64,000 nt of DNA from contig JAQFVV010006353.1 of assembly GCA_028023455.1 (NCBI GenBank), forward strand, positions 2,605,135-2,669,134, written 5' to 3'. Below the pieces are notes generated by a model. That model was not told the DNA's origin and ran no database searches. It saw nothing but the letters and a program-made list of their open reading frames with translations. This document shows positions 44,601-55,154 of the stretch, piece after piece (position 1 is the first letter of the stretch; each line of letters opens with the position of its first letter). A program made the translations under genes and the position numbers. Source of the DNA: Epiperipatus broadwayi. Its lineage: Eukaryota > Onychophora > Udeonychophora > Euonychophora > Peripatidae.

Positions 44601-44700
44601 TGTTGTGGAGAAGAGAAGCTAAAGATCGGAGAAGATGGATTAAACTTGGAGAGACCTTCATCCTGCAGTGGATTGATAATGGTTGATGATGATGATATCA
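41660..44700 (+). mobile_element. RTE-type non-LTR retrotransposon, apparently full-length
   Basis: Single-ORF element with endonuclease then reverse transcriptase and a short TGATGATGATGAT 3' tail in place of poly(A), the layout of the RTE clade. At least eight truncated relatives are in the window. The exact 5' boundary is unclear because (AT)n follows the LTR element up to about 41680. Confidence 0.8.
41729..44686 (+). CDS. RTE endonuclease-reverse transcriptase (985 aa)
   Basis: Makes the protein that nicks target DNA and copies its own RNA by target-primed reverse transcription. N-terminal apurinic-type endonuclease: TYNCRSL (51-57), GLCEVRRKGEE, QVYAPTSS, GDFNAR (187-192), and SDHR (278-281) with the catalytic His. 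Reverse transcriptase: GKAPGNDGI, FKKGDKEDIRNYRPISLL, FVDYEKAFDS (first Asp, about 635), KGVRQGDSISP and FADD (732-735; the second and third Asp). A basic C-terminus follows. Homology begins near residue 46, so translation may really start at Met44 or Met45 (41858/41861) and the first 43 codons be 5' UTR. The length fits RTE (about 1000 aa). No stop or frameshift is seen, so it could encode an active enzyme. Confidence 0.9.
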   Translation: MTDKNKAWPLFPGGCKVTNQGSSWWPKAEGAKNPLIADPGCHLMMTFYLGTYNCRSLSSEGRLQELEEELSYIKWDIIGLCEVRRKGEETIDLKSGHILYYKGTHIGNTSGVGFIINKKWKNNIVEIDGVLDRVARLVIQLNSRYQMQIIQVYAPTSSHSDEVVEDFYMDVQKAFDQSKQHFKIVMGDFNARIGRQMKDEIAVGNFGYGNRNERGHRLVEFAEKEKLYIMNSFFEKNVKRKWTWKHPNEGTAELDYILTNRKYIFQDCNVLNKFNTGSDHRLVRCKLRVNVKLERQKLLRKTIFAVDIPNLQKHSNEFKLELTNRFQVLGDFEHDSDLNEINMKITDTLLKTATNIAGRKKQQLTNKISTETREFMKKRRNMKIYKNDVLKRIEYLEFCKMVWKRVENDIRKYNCEIARKAVEENKSLKNVKQHFGIGRKFISAIRKKDGIITKKRDDILKLVEDFYQELYSNKEQVPPISITSSELPRILNEEVRHAIKCMKKGKAPGNDGIIIDILKEAGEEIETILAKLYTKCLNDKDVPEDWKNAVIILIFKKGDKEDIRNYRPISLLSVLYKIFTKIITTRLQRTLDFHQPREQAGFKSGFSTIDHIQVLREVIERTNEYELSLCFGFVDYEKAFDSIHISSVIKALDHQGIDPGYCHILKNIYKNATATIRLHNDTGKINIEKGVRQGDSISPKLFTAVLQEVFCGLKWETKGVKVNGEYLSHLDFADDVVVFANNASELQEMLQELADESRKVGLKMNVKKTKVMFNRFAQNMKIKIDYEELEEVNSYKYLGQIINTDGNIMEEINHRIKLGWSAFGRNNLILKGNMPMCLKRMVFNKCVLPVLTYGSETWTLNRRAIQRLQTTQRSMERCMLGVTRRDRKHNVWVRQQTGVTDLIEKIKRLKWSWAGHIARRDDNRWTIEILNWIPRDCKRPRKRPHVRWMDEIRKCAGVLWRREAKDRRRWIKLGETFILQWIDNG

Positions 44701-45475
44701 TTAATAAATTGATACTTTGTTATTGACTATTAAAATATAAAATGAATTGCTAATAAGAAGCTGTAAATTACTTTCAAAATTAAAACTTTATTTACATCTT
44801 AGAGTAGATACAAGAGAAATCAATGGTATCAATGGTAGCATAAAATTAAGTCAATAAGAAAGTTTCAATGAATACATATAAATATGGTATGCAAAACATA
44901 TATATAGAAAAATCAAAAGTTGTATTAGATCAATAACATAGTCTCAAGAGCTGCATAAGAAAATTATTATAGGCAAATTAATGCAAGTATGAAAGAAACA
45001 TAAATATAAATAAAATCAAAGATTACACTAATGCCTTAAGCAAATCTATATATAAGGTTTAGAAATTCCATTGATTAATGTCTCTCTTGGCCCAAAGGCC
45101 AATGAGGACTATAACAATATTTACAAGTTGATATATAAAAGGGACTATTGAGAATCGTTAATTAGGATATATAGGTAAATTAATTACACAGTGGGGAACT
45201 AATGCAAAGTTTATGTATTAAATATATAGGGTGTATGAAAGATCTACATAGTTAAAGCTTAAATTATTATTAGATGAAAGATGGAATATATTATTTATTC
45301 AGTGGATGTGAGAAAGTTCAAGTCTTAGGCCTAAGAATTAAATGAATTAAGTCTACAGCCTCATCTGGCTCTAGGTTTGGATAATTAGCCAAGGCTGGCA
45401 AGTTCATTTATCCTCATTTTTTATCTTGTAGAAGGACTTAAAAAATCGATTAACCATTGAGTCAGATATCTCAGC
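44701..45475. other. AT-rich spacer, nothing recognised
   Basis: No supported feature. Confidence 0.35.
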
Positions 45476-45479
45476 CACG

Positions 45480-46012
45480 ATCAAATATCATGCTACATCT
45501 GGTGGTCCAAATTGAGAAGTTAATGAAAGTGGACAGTCTTATTATTCTGAATTGACCCTTTTTAATTGCAGCCTTAAAAGAAATGTTAGCTGGATCATTG
45601 CCATTTATCCGGTCTAACACTATATTTCGGAGGTAAGTCCACGAACCACATTGATTCAGAATGTGGTCAATGGACTCCTCATATTTGTTGAATAGGGGGC
45701 AAAGGGGGTTGATGTTGTAACCCCTTTAGTAGTGGAGAAAGGTCCCAGTGGGGAGTGCTCCAAGAATGATTTTTATTAAAAAATCGACAAATTTTGGACT
45801 CAGTTTGATAAATTTTGTTAATTTGGAAAATCGAGAGATTCCTATAGGGAGTATATTAATGGATTTAGTTTTTCCAAGAAACATTATCGATTTCCCCAAT
45901 ATGATAATTTCCCCTGGAAAAGGGAACCCGACAACCGGAAATTTTGAATAATCACAGTAACTTGCTTTTGTAACCAAATGCCTCTCCATCTAGGCAGAGG
46001 TCGATCAGCAAA
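45480..46012 (-). pseudogene. LINE C-terminal remnant with zf-RVT-like motif
   Basis: The minus strand reads, from about 46000 downwards, '...GALPTGTFLHY', a stop, then 'RGYNINPLCPLFNKYEESID' followed by HILNQC. This matches the cysteine-rich segment (LPT..LH.RG....CPLC...E...HIL..C) after the RT of L1/Tx1-like elements; the second Cys of the CPxC pair is replaced by Phe. An in-frame stop and the missing rest make it a pseudogene. Confidence 0.5.
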
Positions 46013-46105
46013 GCTGTAAATTACTTTTCTATTTTATTTGCTTGTGTTGCACATTTAAGAATTTCACAGACTGATTTCTTTTCATAGAAATTATTATAAT
46101 TTATT

Positions 46106-46368
46106 TTAAATTTAAGCGTAAACAGATATTATAATAACGTGAAAGCTAAACACCTTCAAACAGATACACTTTAAAAATGCTTATGTGACAGCCAATCAGA
46201 TGGAATAATGGCATCACATGTGATGCAATTATTCCATCTGATTGGCGCCCCATGTGATGCCATTATTCCATCTGATTGGCTGTCATGTAAGCATTTTTAT
46301 AGCGAATCTGTTTGAAGGTGTTTAGCTTTCACGTTATTATAATATTATCTGTTTACACTTAAATTTAA
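46106..46368. mobile_element. Foldback element (about 130-bp arms)
   Basis: Outer ends 'taaatttaagcgtaaacaga' and complement; arms include 'aacgtgaaagctaaacacct' and 'agccaatcagatggaataat'. The centre 'gcatcacatgtgatgc' is itself palindromic, and the inner 33 bp are duplicated in the right arm ('attattccatctgattggc' twice). Non-coding MITE-like element. Confidence 0.75.
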
Positions 46369-46604
46369 TATATTTACATTTATTAATATCATTTCATTAG
46401 ATTTAAAAATATTGCTTCATTGTAAATCGGATGATTTCGCATTGTTAATTTATATATATAATATTTAGTGGATTAAATGTGAAGATATTTAAGCTTCACA
46501 CCCTTAGTTCAAAATGCTTTAGTCTGGCTTATTTAAATATAATTGAGGCATAGATTAAGATGGGTTCCATCTTTTTCTAATAGTTCTGGCTTGTGTTTTA
46601 GAAT

Positions 46605-46715
46605 TTAGAGTCCCATGTGATGCCATTATTCCATCTGATTGGCTGTCACATAAGCATTTTTAAAGCGTATTTGTTTGAAGGTGTTTAGCTTTCACGTTAT
46701 TATAATTTATTTTAT
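46605..46715 (+). mobile_element. Half copy of the 46.1-kb foldback element
   Basis: Repeats the right arm ('cccatgtgatgccattattc', 'gaaggtgtttagctttcacg') about 240 bp after the complete foldback. It may be a third arm of one larger rearranged element. Confidence 0.7.
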
Positions 46716-47028
46716 AAATATATTTGTAATTTCTATCAGCCTACATGTGTATCCATCTTTTCTTTTTTAAATTTACATAAAACATTGTTAAATAGTTAGA
46801 TAATTTATAAATTATAATTAAGTTTTAACAAACTTTAATAAACATAGCTTACCGATAACAATAACAACGATGAATTCAAATTAAGTAAATAGTTTTTTCC
46901 TAGATAAAAGGGGGTAAAATCAATTAATGAAATAAAAATGTGCTCATTGGATTATAATTGATGCGAGTTGCACTCCTTGTTAATTTGTTTTGTTATGCTA
47001 TTTATAAATTTTATAGTATATATGAATC

Positions 47029-47700
47029 ATCATCATCATCATATTTTTCAACCATTATCAGTTCATTGCACGATTAAGGTGTCTCCAAGGTAAATTCAGT
47101 TTTATTGATGCTTAACTTCTTTTCTCAATATCACAACAGCAAACTTTCTTATTTCACCAGGTATCTCACACATGGTCTTCTTCTAGATCTTTACAATTTT
47201 TTAAGAACTTATTTAAAACATTAACTGTCCATGTATTATCAGCTTCTCTAGTGATATGTTCAGTCCAGCTCCATTTTAGTCTCTTAATTCTTTCAATAAT
47301 TCTAGTGATACTTGTTTATTGTCTCATTCATGTATTTCATTTTCCATCTCTTCTTATTACTCCTAATGTACATCTCTCCATACTTCACCAAATAATTTGA
47401 AGTCTCTGTCACGTTCTTCTGTTATGTGTCAAAGTCTCAGATCCATAAATAAAAACTGGTAAAACTCCATCTATCAAAGACTTTTCAAACACATAGGCAT
47501 ATTTTCTTTTAATACTACATTATTTTTACTTAAAAGCATTGCATTCAACTTTAATTCTAAGATTAATTTCTCCCATTGGTATTAATAATCTGAGCTAGGT
47601 GTTTTTAGCTGTTAACTTCTAATTTGCGATTATAAATCTTTATTTCTGGGAAAATCCATTGAACATTATTATTCAATCTCTTTAGCATTTAATCAGATAA
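47029..47700 (-). mobile_element. RTE remnant, antisense, last 650 bp
   Basis: Starts at a (TGA)n-type tail ('atcatcatcatcat', 47028-47042) and follows the complement of 44.05-44.69 kb throughout ('tcttctagatctttacaatt', 'ctccattttagtctcttaat', 'aaagtctcagatccataaat'). Many substitutions and indels. Confidence 0.75.
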
Positions 47701-47984
47701 CTCTTGCAATATTTACTGAAGATCTGAAACATATAGGTTGAAAAAACAGCCATATCATGCAAAATTTAAATGAGTTAAATAATCACCATTTTCTTTTACT
47801 CTTTTTTTTTTACTCTTTTAGCTTCTCATTTTGATTGCAAAATATTTGTAGTAAAACTGATACAAAAAGTTTTGGAAATTTTCTCCGTGTTAATCTTTTT
47901 ATAGACATAATAAACACCTCAATACTTCCCCATTCTTTTTAAATTCATATAAATAAAGATACAATAAAAGACAAATGACCCCCA

Positions 47985-48435
47985 AGATGCATTTGGTTCT
48001 GAACCAGTACTCATCAGTAGGTCCAGGTCGTTATCTCTCATATATATATCTCTATTATATGAAGAGTATTTATCTAGAGTAAATTGTTCCATTTTCATTT
48101 ACCATTGTCAAACTCCCTCCATTCACAACTCTGACGCCATCCATTCCAGATAAATACAATATATTACTAATCATTCTCGAAATTAGAGATTATCTCTAGC
48201 ACAAAAATAAACTTTTAATCTCAGTTAAAGATTAATATATCTGATTTTTGGTGTGTGTATAAATTTAAAAAAATCGGATATATTAATCTTTAATTGAGGT
48301 TTAAAGTTTATATCTGTGCTAGAGGTAATCTCTAGTTTCGAGAATTATTAGTAATAATTATTATTGTATTTATCTGAAATGGATGGTGTCAAAGTTGTGA
48401 GTGGAGGGAGTTTGACAATGGTAAATGAAAATGTA
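47985..48435. mobile_element. Family E-like inverted pair, diverged subfamily
   Basis: The left end carries an antisense hammerhead context ('gaaccagtactcatcagtag', 47999-48019). An inverted repeat follows, with arms of about 100 bp ('agagattatctctagcac' / 'gtgctagaggtaatctct', and 'attaatatatctga' / 'tcggatatattaat'). It ends with 'gtgtcaaagttgtgagtgga' and 'gtttgacaatggtaaatgaa'. The core keeps CTGATGA but stem II is broken and GAAA is CAAA, so it is dead. Confidence 0.55.
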
Positions 48436-49900
48436 ACAATTTAATCTTTTTAATAACACCTTGTAATCTAATCATTGTATTTTGATAAATATCAGATTAG
48501 GACAATATCCTGGGTTTATATTTCGAAGATCTAAACCTTTAAACCACGATGAAACATGCTTACAGAATCAAATATCTTTTCATGTTCGATATCTTCAAAA
48601 TATTTATTGATCGTTTCTATAATTTCTCTCAATATTTAGATGGGATCCATTGTGCTAAAATCATTTTTAAATCCAGTTTCTTTTTTTTGGCTGATTTCAA
48701 TCTCAAGTTTGCTGTGGACAATATTTTCACGCTTATTTATTTACATAAATATTCACATTTATCTATGAACTTTCGTTAAAGTGGACTTCAGATATAATTC
48801 AAACAGATGCTATCATTATTACGAATAAATTTAAACTTAAAAACATTTTATAAAAAAATTTTTTTTAATAAAAAGACAACAATAATAATAAATAGATAAA
48901 ACAGTTTTATTGCATTTAAACTAAATAAATAATTATTTTTTTAAAAAGTATTAATATATAGAAAACAGTTCAAATATTAACACTTTTCAAGCTTATCGAA
49001 TAATAACGATTTCAAGTCAATTAATATTTTAATAAAGTGTCATAAATAAGTGTTCACTTTTAAAAGGCAGTAATCCGTAGACCATTTTTTTCAAAATTAT
49101 TTTATCTATTTTTGAAATATTTTGGCAGACAAAAAACTATTTTACGATTATTAAAAGATTAATTAAACTTTTTATTTTCACTATCGACTTAATTTTCTTT
49201 TAAAAAGCTTTATTTTTCTTATATATAAAATGTATTTATGATTTTAAAGGTTCGACAAAAATTATAATTGCTAAATATTTATTGCAAATACAACTCAGTT
49301 AAATTTCTTATAGAAAAATAATATCAGCGTAGCAAAAAGCTACAACGAGAGAAACTCATTAAATGAGGGCTTACTTAATTATATACATATATTCATTTTT
49401 GTTCATTTTTTTTTCCCTACAGTTAGGATAACCGTACTTGTTTACAAATGGTTGCTAATGATGAAAAGTGATATAGTTACATTCTTGGCTCAAAAACCTC
49501 TACTGGTGAGATTTGGACACATTAGTAAAAAAATTAATGGAAATTTTATATACATATTAATTCAACATACAATATCCATTTCTCTCCTCTCATTGACAAG
49601 TAAAATTTTTTAATAAATACACAAATAATATTTTTATCATGTCAGAAATTATTATATCTCTTTTAATCTCAGAGAGAGACTATAATTTATTAAAAATCAA
49701 ATAAATATATTTTATTATTTATATATGCACGATCCTATTTTTCTTACTCAATGTTTTGACTTGGTTTATTAATGAACATAATCTTACCATAATTTTAAAA
49801 CTATACGGTTACACTTGCATTTCTAATATATGGTTGTAGAAACTGGTAAAAAAATGTAAATGATTTCTGAGAAAGTGTTAATCCAGAACATCATAATCCA
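48436..49900. other. AT-rich spacer, nothing recognised
   Basis: Includes a 76-codon open frame at 48549 with no domain; likely chance. Confidence 0.35.
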
Positions 49901-49905
49901 ACAGT

Positions 49906-50039
49906 TAAAAAAAAACATTTTTTTTATTTCATGTGTCATAGCATCAGCCGGGAAGCGAATCCGCTAACCCGGGACAACTGCTTGTAAAGCGGCTGTCGCT
50001 GACCTCTCGACCACCAATGCTTGACTAAAAAAAACATTT
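49906..50039 (-). mobile_element. SINE family T, copy 3, with target-site duplication
   Basis: The tRNA-like head (50020-49941, minus strand) has B-box GATTCGCTTCC and is very close to copy 1. The insertion is flanked by TAAAAAAAACATTT-like direct repeats (49905-49920 and 50026-50039). Small size, tRNA head, A-tail and duplication fit a SINE moved by a LINE. Confidence 0.8.
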
Positions 50040-50044
50040 AGGGA

Positions 50045-51250
50045 ATACATAACGACCAGAGTTAATTAAAAAAAAAATTAGCAGGACTAGGCTAACCAGT
50101 TTTATCACGCATGACCAGCTAAAAAACTGAACCTATAAAATTATTTAGAAAAATCTTATGGTGCAAAAGTGAAGTATCTATGGCGACCATCTATGTTCAA
50201 GTGAGGACAAATGAATTTTTTTCAAAAGGCTTAGAAATTTCTTCTTAAGTAACTGTCTCATTGTCACTCTAGTTAACTATCCGTCACTAGTTAATAAAAT
50301 GACGCCTATCTAGAAAGTAAAACAAAGATGGCTTTGAACTCTCCCCCTCCTCCCCGAATTGGCAATGTTGCCAGTGCTATCTTCTTTTTTATTTTCATGA
50401 AAGGTTGAAGGAGCCCTTGTACAGCAGTAAACTATAAGAGGGGGGGGGATGTATTATATATATTAAAAAATCAGGCACATACACACAAAATAAAAATAAA
50501 AGTAACAAAATAAATTAAAAAATAACATATTAAATCTGTATTTGGACATTTGTTATAACAAACAGCTTAATGGTATCTTTATAATTTATAGTTTTAATCT
50601 AATTTTTCCATAGGAATTATTGTAGAATCGTATAATTGATTTTGAGACGTCCGTAAATATTTTTTAATTTTTACTTTAAAAAGTCTCCAGTTATATTATG
50701 GATAAATTACAATTCTTTGAGTCACAACAACAATTGGAAATATGCATTTAAAAATCATTTTTCACATAGAAATGTTTAATACAATATGGATTCAACAATT
50801 TACTTTCTGTGGAGTCAGTTTATATGTGCGGTCAGGCAGGAGATAAAAGCTTAGATGTAATGGATGTAATAAATAAATAGGACAGTCTAGTAAATAAATA
50901 GGACAATCTTCACGCATCACGAGATAATTTTTTTCTTTTTATCAGTAAAAATTCCAAATTGGGTGAAGTTTTGCAATGGATTTTTCGATTATTATTCCAT
51001 CTCTAGTCTATGGACTTGACATCAAATTTTATTTACGAATTGTAACTTATTTTAAAAAAAATAATATTCAGAATACGGATTTGTTTATGAATTCATATTA
51101 TTTTTTATTTATTATTAACTTTATAAAGTTTTTCATGAACTTTAAATTTATAAATTGAATCAAAATATGTTAACATATTTATTTATAATTTTGTATCAAA
51201 GATAATAATATCATTAATATAAAAATATTATTAAAAAATAAAATACACAC
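50045..51250. other. AT-rich spacer, nothing recognised
   Basis: A less AT-rich stretch at 50150-50430 has no recognised identity. A short poly-G run lies at about 50441. Confidence 0.35.
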
Positions 51251-51255
51251 GCATA

Positions 51256-51675
51256 TAATGAATAATATTTCTGTAGTGCAATTTTCACTATATTACTCTC
51301 ACGCAAGATAGGGACTGGTTTCCATCTACTTTTAACATCTGGTGGAAGGATGTAATCATAAACACATGACCACAGACATGTGAAAAAGATTTATGATGCC
51401 CAAGATTCACATTTCATGCTGAACCAGCGTTCATTAATTGACCCAGACCACAATCTCTTACATGTATCTTTATCATCGTTCAGTATATATATATAGCAAA
51501 TTACTAGAATTTATTTGGTGTCAAATGCAATGTCCTCACAACTTTGACACAAATAAAGTATGTTAATTTTTATTAGTCATTCATTAGACTAGAGATTATC
51601 CAATAATGAATAATATTTCTGTAGTGCAATTTTCACTACACCACTCTCACACAAGATAAAGACTGGTTTCTATCT
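51256..51675 (-). mobile_element. Family E element, antisense, more than one unit
   Basis: Two successive antisense E bodies ('ctgtagtgcaattttcacta' at about 51272 and 51618, i.e. a period of about 346 bp) with a decayed hammerhead between them (51401-51442; TTAATGA core, GAAA kept). It faces the sense E element that starts at 51676. Confidence 0.7.
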
Positions 51676-52238
51676 AAGGGATCATAGATATTTTTCACGT
51701 CTTTGGTCATAGGTTTATGATTATATCCTCTCACCAGGTGTTAAGAGCAGATAGAAACCAGTACCTATCTTGCATGAGTATGGTGTAGTGAAAATTGCAC
51801 TACAGAAATATTATTCATTATTGGATAATCTCTAGTATAATGAATGACTAATAAAAATTATTAGTATACTTACTTTCATGATATGATTTGTGTCAAAGTT
51901 GTGAGGGTGGCACATTTGACACTTATCAAATAAACTGTAGTAATTTGCTATATATATATATATACTGAACAATGATAAAGATATGTGTGAGATATTGTGG
52001 TCTGGGCCAATTGATGAGTGTTAGATCAACAAGAAATGGGCATCTTGTGAATCATAGTTCCTTTTCACGTGTCTTGGTTATATGTTTATGATTACATCCT
52101 TTGACCAGGTGTTAAAAGTGGATAGAAAACAGTCCCTACCTAGCATGAGAGTGGTGTAGTGAAAATTGTACTACAGAAATATTATTCATTATTCGATAAT
52201 CTCTACTTTAATAAATGACTAATAAGAATTCTTAACAC
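51676..52238 (+). mobile_element. Family E retrozyme-like element, second example
   Basis: Starts 'aagggatcatagatattttt' (equivalent to the first base after the cleavage site) and runs 369 bp to the cleavage position of the next hammerhead (52044/52045). It then repeats about 193 bp of the unit and ends after 'gactaataagaattctta'. Start, unit length and end match the 33.3-kb element. Its own ribozyme (52011-52050) has TTGATGA and a broken stem II, so it is now dead. Confidence 0.75.
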
Positions 52239-52239
52239 A

Positions 52240-52890
52240 CACACATAAGTATTCATGTAAAGTATATACACATCTGCAAATATATATATACAAAATTTCA
52301 TGAAAAATAGCCAATAATATTTACTACACTATATCTTTTATTGATAATATAATATCAGAATATCAGAATGAACTTTTTAATATTTTATCTGCTACCATCA
52401 ATCTTATAGCATATAGAATCACTCATTACTATGTATTTTTTAATATTTTGACTCTCCTTTTATTTTATTTTACTTATCAATAAGTTAATTTAAAAATCAA
52501 TTTCATAAATCTATTTATAGATATTCTGAAAGCAATTACCTAGTTTAGTTAAAGCAACATTTTAAACATGGCAAATGTGTTTTTAATTTAAAATGTTTTA
52601 GTATGAAAACAATATTTATCTTGAAATTTTTTTTAACTGCAAATAGTATTGCATCATTTTTAAAGTATTCACATTTCCATACTTACCAATAAAAAAATTG
52701 AGAAATATAGAACAGTAACAATAAAGTTTTTTCCAGCCCCCCCCCCCCCCCACTTCAGTTAAGATCACAAGACACAATTTAGTAGATTGGGAAATCCAAA
52801 ATGTTTGCAACATTAAATTCTAAGAGTAGAAGAATTAAAGTATTCAGTAGCTCTAATTTATAATTTATCTACTACTTTGAACATTTTTTA
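52240..52890. other. AT-rich spacer with a poly-C run
   Basis: A run of about 13 C at 52737-52751; otherwise nothing recognised. Confidence 0.35.
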
Positions 52891-52894
52891 GCAA

Positions 52895-52990
52895 AAACCT
52901 TTTATTGACCTATATTCATGCACAATCTTATGTTTTGACTGTTCTACTGTCTTCTTCAGATCTATGATATAATGAACAACATATAATAAA
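52895..52990 (-). mobile_element. Family F hammerhead-like repeat
   Basis: Minus strand: AGATCTGAAGAAGACAGT, a short hairpin, then AAAACATAAGATTGTGCA and 'gcaaaaacc' complement. Close to the copy at 56.88 kb. GAAA is AAAA here, so it is inactive. Confidence 0.6.
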
Positions 52991-53096
52991 ATACATAACT
53001 GTATAAATAACACCATAAAAATGTAAACAATAAAATTAATAAAATATTAATAAAAACACAAATAGTGGATAAATTTTATTTATATAAGATATTAAG

Positions 53097-53455
53097 CCAA
53101 TAAACATCACATGACCACCACTTCTTATGCTTGTGTATAGCTGTTGTTAAAACAGGCAAAACTCACTATACATATTTCCACACACAGCAAGCTAGAGTAA
53201 TCAATGGATGCCAGAAGGCTTGTGCATAAAATCCCCATCTACTCATCCAATATCCCCAGAATAGTTTCTGGCTTGTGGCCTTTGTCAGTGAGGAGCCTTG
53301 GATCTGAGAGCACTGCACCTAGATCTTAGGATCTAATGCAACCCTCCAGCAGCAACCTTTTATCTCCATTTATCTACAAAACTATGAGTCTTAAACTGAA
53401 AACACCTTAATGTTTTCAATCCAAGCCCATTAGCTTATATAGTCATATAAAGAAA
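53097..53455 (-). mobile_element. Family B hammerhead element, decayed copy
   Basis: Nearly full-length antisense B: 3' end 'aataaacatcacatgaccac', 'ccagaaggcttgtgcataaa', and 5' body 'ccctccagcagcaacc'. The core reads CTGACAA (G8 lost), so the ribozyme is dead although stems and GAAA remain. Confidence 0.7.
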
Positions 53456-53510
53456 GTGGTGAATTTGAGCTCTAATTTATTTTCACATTTCTGTTCTTTA
53501 AAGAAAGCAA

Positions 53511-53645
53511 AAAAAGATCAATAGTCTTGCATTGGTGGTCGAGAGGTCAGCGCGACTGCCTTGCACTTGCAGGCAGTTGCCCGGGTTGCAGGTTCGCGTC
53601 CCGGCCGATGCTATGACACTTAAAAAAAAAAAAAAGATCAATAGT
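53511..53645 (+). mobile_element. SINE family T, copy 4, young, with 15-bp target-site duplication
   Basis: Flanked by perfect AAAAAGATCAATAGT repeats (53511-53525 and 53631-53645). The tRNA-like head is 53529-53611: acceptor GCATTGG/CCGATGC, D-stem GTCG/CGAC, B-box GGTTCGCGTCC. A 'tatgacactt' tail and poly(A) follow. The anticodon arm has a 9-nt loop, so it is not a working tRNA. The perfect duplication and A-tail show a recent insertion. Confidence 0.85.
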
Positions 53646-53649
53646 TAGC

Positions 53650-54600
53650 ATTATTTTTTTGCAACAGTAGTTGCAATTATAGATAAGATTTTCTCAAAGC
53701 TGCACCTGGTTAAATTAAATCAGTTTAAAGCCACAATAATGTTGCTTAGTTTTATCTTTTAACAATATCCAAATACTTTATTTATTGTAAAACTTGTGGT
53801 TTTCAGCTTATTGAGACTAGCTAAGAAACAACTTATTTCATACCTAATATGAAAACCATATTTCTTGAACCCTTTCATTTATTTATTTTTATTAACGTAT
53901 ACTTGTCTCGTTAAAACATTCGGAGAATCCAGAAATTTCTAATTAAAGTAAAGAGAGGGGTATTAAATACACATCAAATCTTTTTGTAAAAAAATATTTA
54001 GATATTTTTCTGCTAAACATTTATTAAACATTAATTTTTTTAAAATAGTATACCTCACTTTTATTTTTATCCTACATCATCATTAGAAATATTTATCACT
54101 TAGCTCTGCTTATTGGTCTGGCCTGGAAACTAGTAATAGTCAAAATGCATCATAACTGGCATTTATATTTTTATAGTGTTTATAACTATATGCTTAAAGT
54201 GTAAAAGTAATATATTGCAATTTAAAAAACATATATACTTTTATACATAAAATTACAAAAAAATCAAGTCGGATGTCACATGACCTAATTTTATACATAA
54301 TGTAATAAAATAATGAATAATGGTAATAATATCTTTGTAAACGTATAACAAATTGCAATGGTATTTCAATTAATTTCTTAACTTTCATCCACTGAAAGAC
54401 ATTTAAATTCAAATATAGCAGAATAAACTTCGTTAAGTCATACCCCCCAAATCCCTGAATTTTAGCATGAGTAAATTACAGACATCCTATTTTGCTTTTC
54501 TCCTCATGAAAAATTGTAGCATTTTCAAGATCAAAGTTGAAGGTAAACTCACACATTTTTTTGTGATCAAAGACAATAAAAAGAGTTATTAAATCATCAT
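53650..54600. other. AT-rich spacer with a C 3'-end scrap
   Basis: At 54262-54291 'aaaatcaagtcggatgtcac' matches the complement of the family C 3' end. Nothing else recognised. Confidence 0.35.
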
Positions 54601-54619
54601 AACTCTTGATTTAATAACA

Positions 54620-54940
54620 GCCTCTGCTTTTTTTTTAATCATGAAAAAGCAAATGAGTTTATCTTCAGTTTTGATCTTGAAAAGACTAAGATTCTTCAGG
54701 AGGAGAGACATCACAATAAAAATAAAAATTAAGGAGGCAATTTTTATAAATGAGAATAGAATGTCTGTAATTAATCAACAATTTGCTAACATTAAAATTT
54801 GGAAATCTTGGGATGTGATTTAATGATGATTAAACTTATGTTGTATTTGAATTTAAATTTTCAGCTGAAGAAGGTTAAGATATTGACTGAAAGTATCTTC
54901 TGTGGTTTGTTATAGGTTTATAAATATATTATCACTATAA
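54620..54940 (+). pseudogene. Penelope-like element C-terminus remnant with a hammerhead-like motif downstream
   Basis: A 60-codon frame (54641-54823) ends in 'IKIKIKEAIFINENRMSVIN' and 'WDVI', which resembles the end of the GIY-YIG endonuclease of Penelope-like retroelements (typically KIKEALFI......P.LN). About 40 bp later comes CTGAAGAAGGTTAAG, a hairpin, then GAAAGTATC, similar to family F. Penelope-like elements are known to carry hammerheads in their terminal repeats. The match is short and partly by eye. Confidence 0.4.
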
Positions 54941-55154
54941 TTCATTATTTTTATTACAATAATGATTCCATATTTTATTTAATTTTATACATATTTAGTA
55001 TCACTGAAAAACTGTTAATGTTTAACTGTATTTATTAAAATTTCATGAGTTGTATAACGATAATGACTATCATAAATAATTTATGAATGAAGTAACATTA
55101 TTATGAAGCAAAGAGTTGAAGATATTTACATAATCTAAACTGATAAGGCTCATA

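Noticed and set aside
45748-45951. 67-codon plus-strand frame
   Set aside because: Antisense of the LINE C-terminal remnant read on the minus strand.
53529-53611. tRNA-like sequence as a functional tRNA gene
   Set aside because: Anticodon loop is 9 nt, it has a poly(A) tail and target-site duplication, and three similar copies exist: a SINE.
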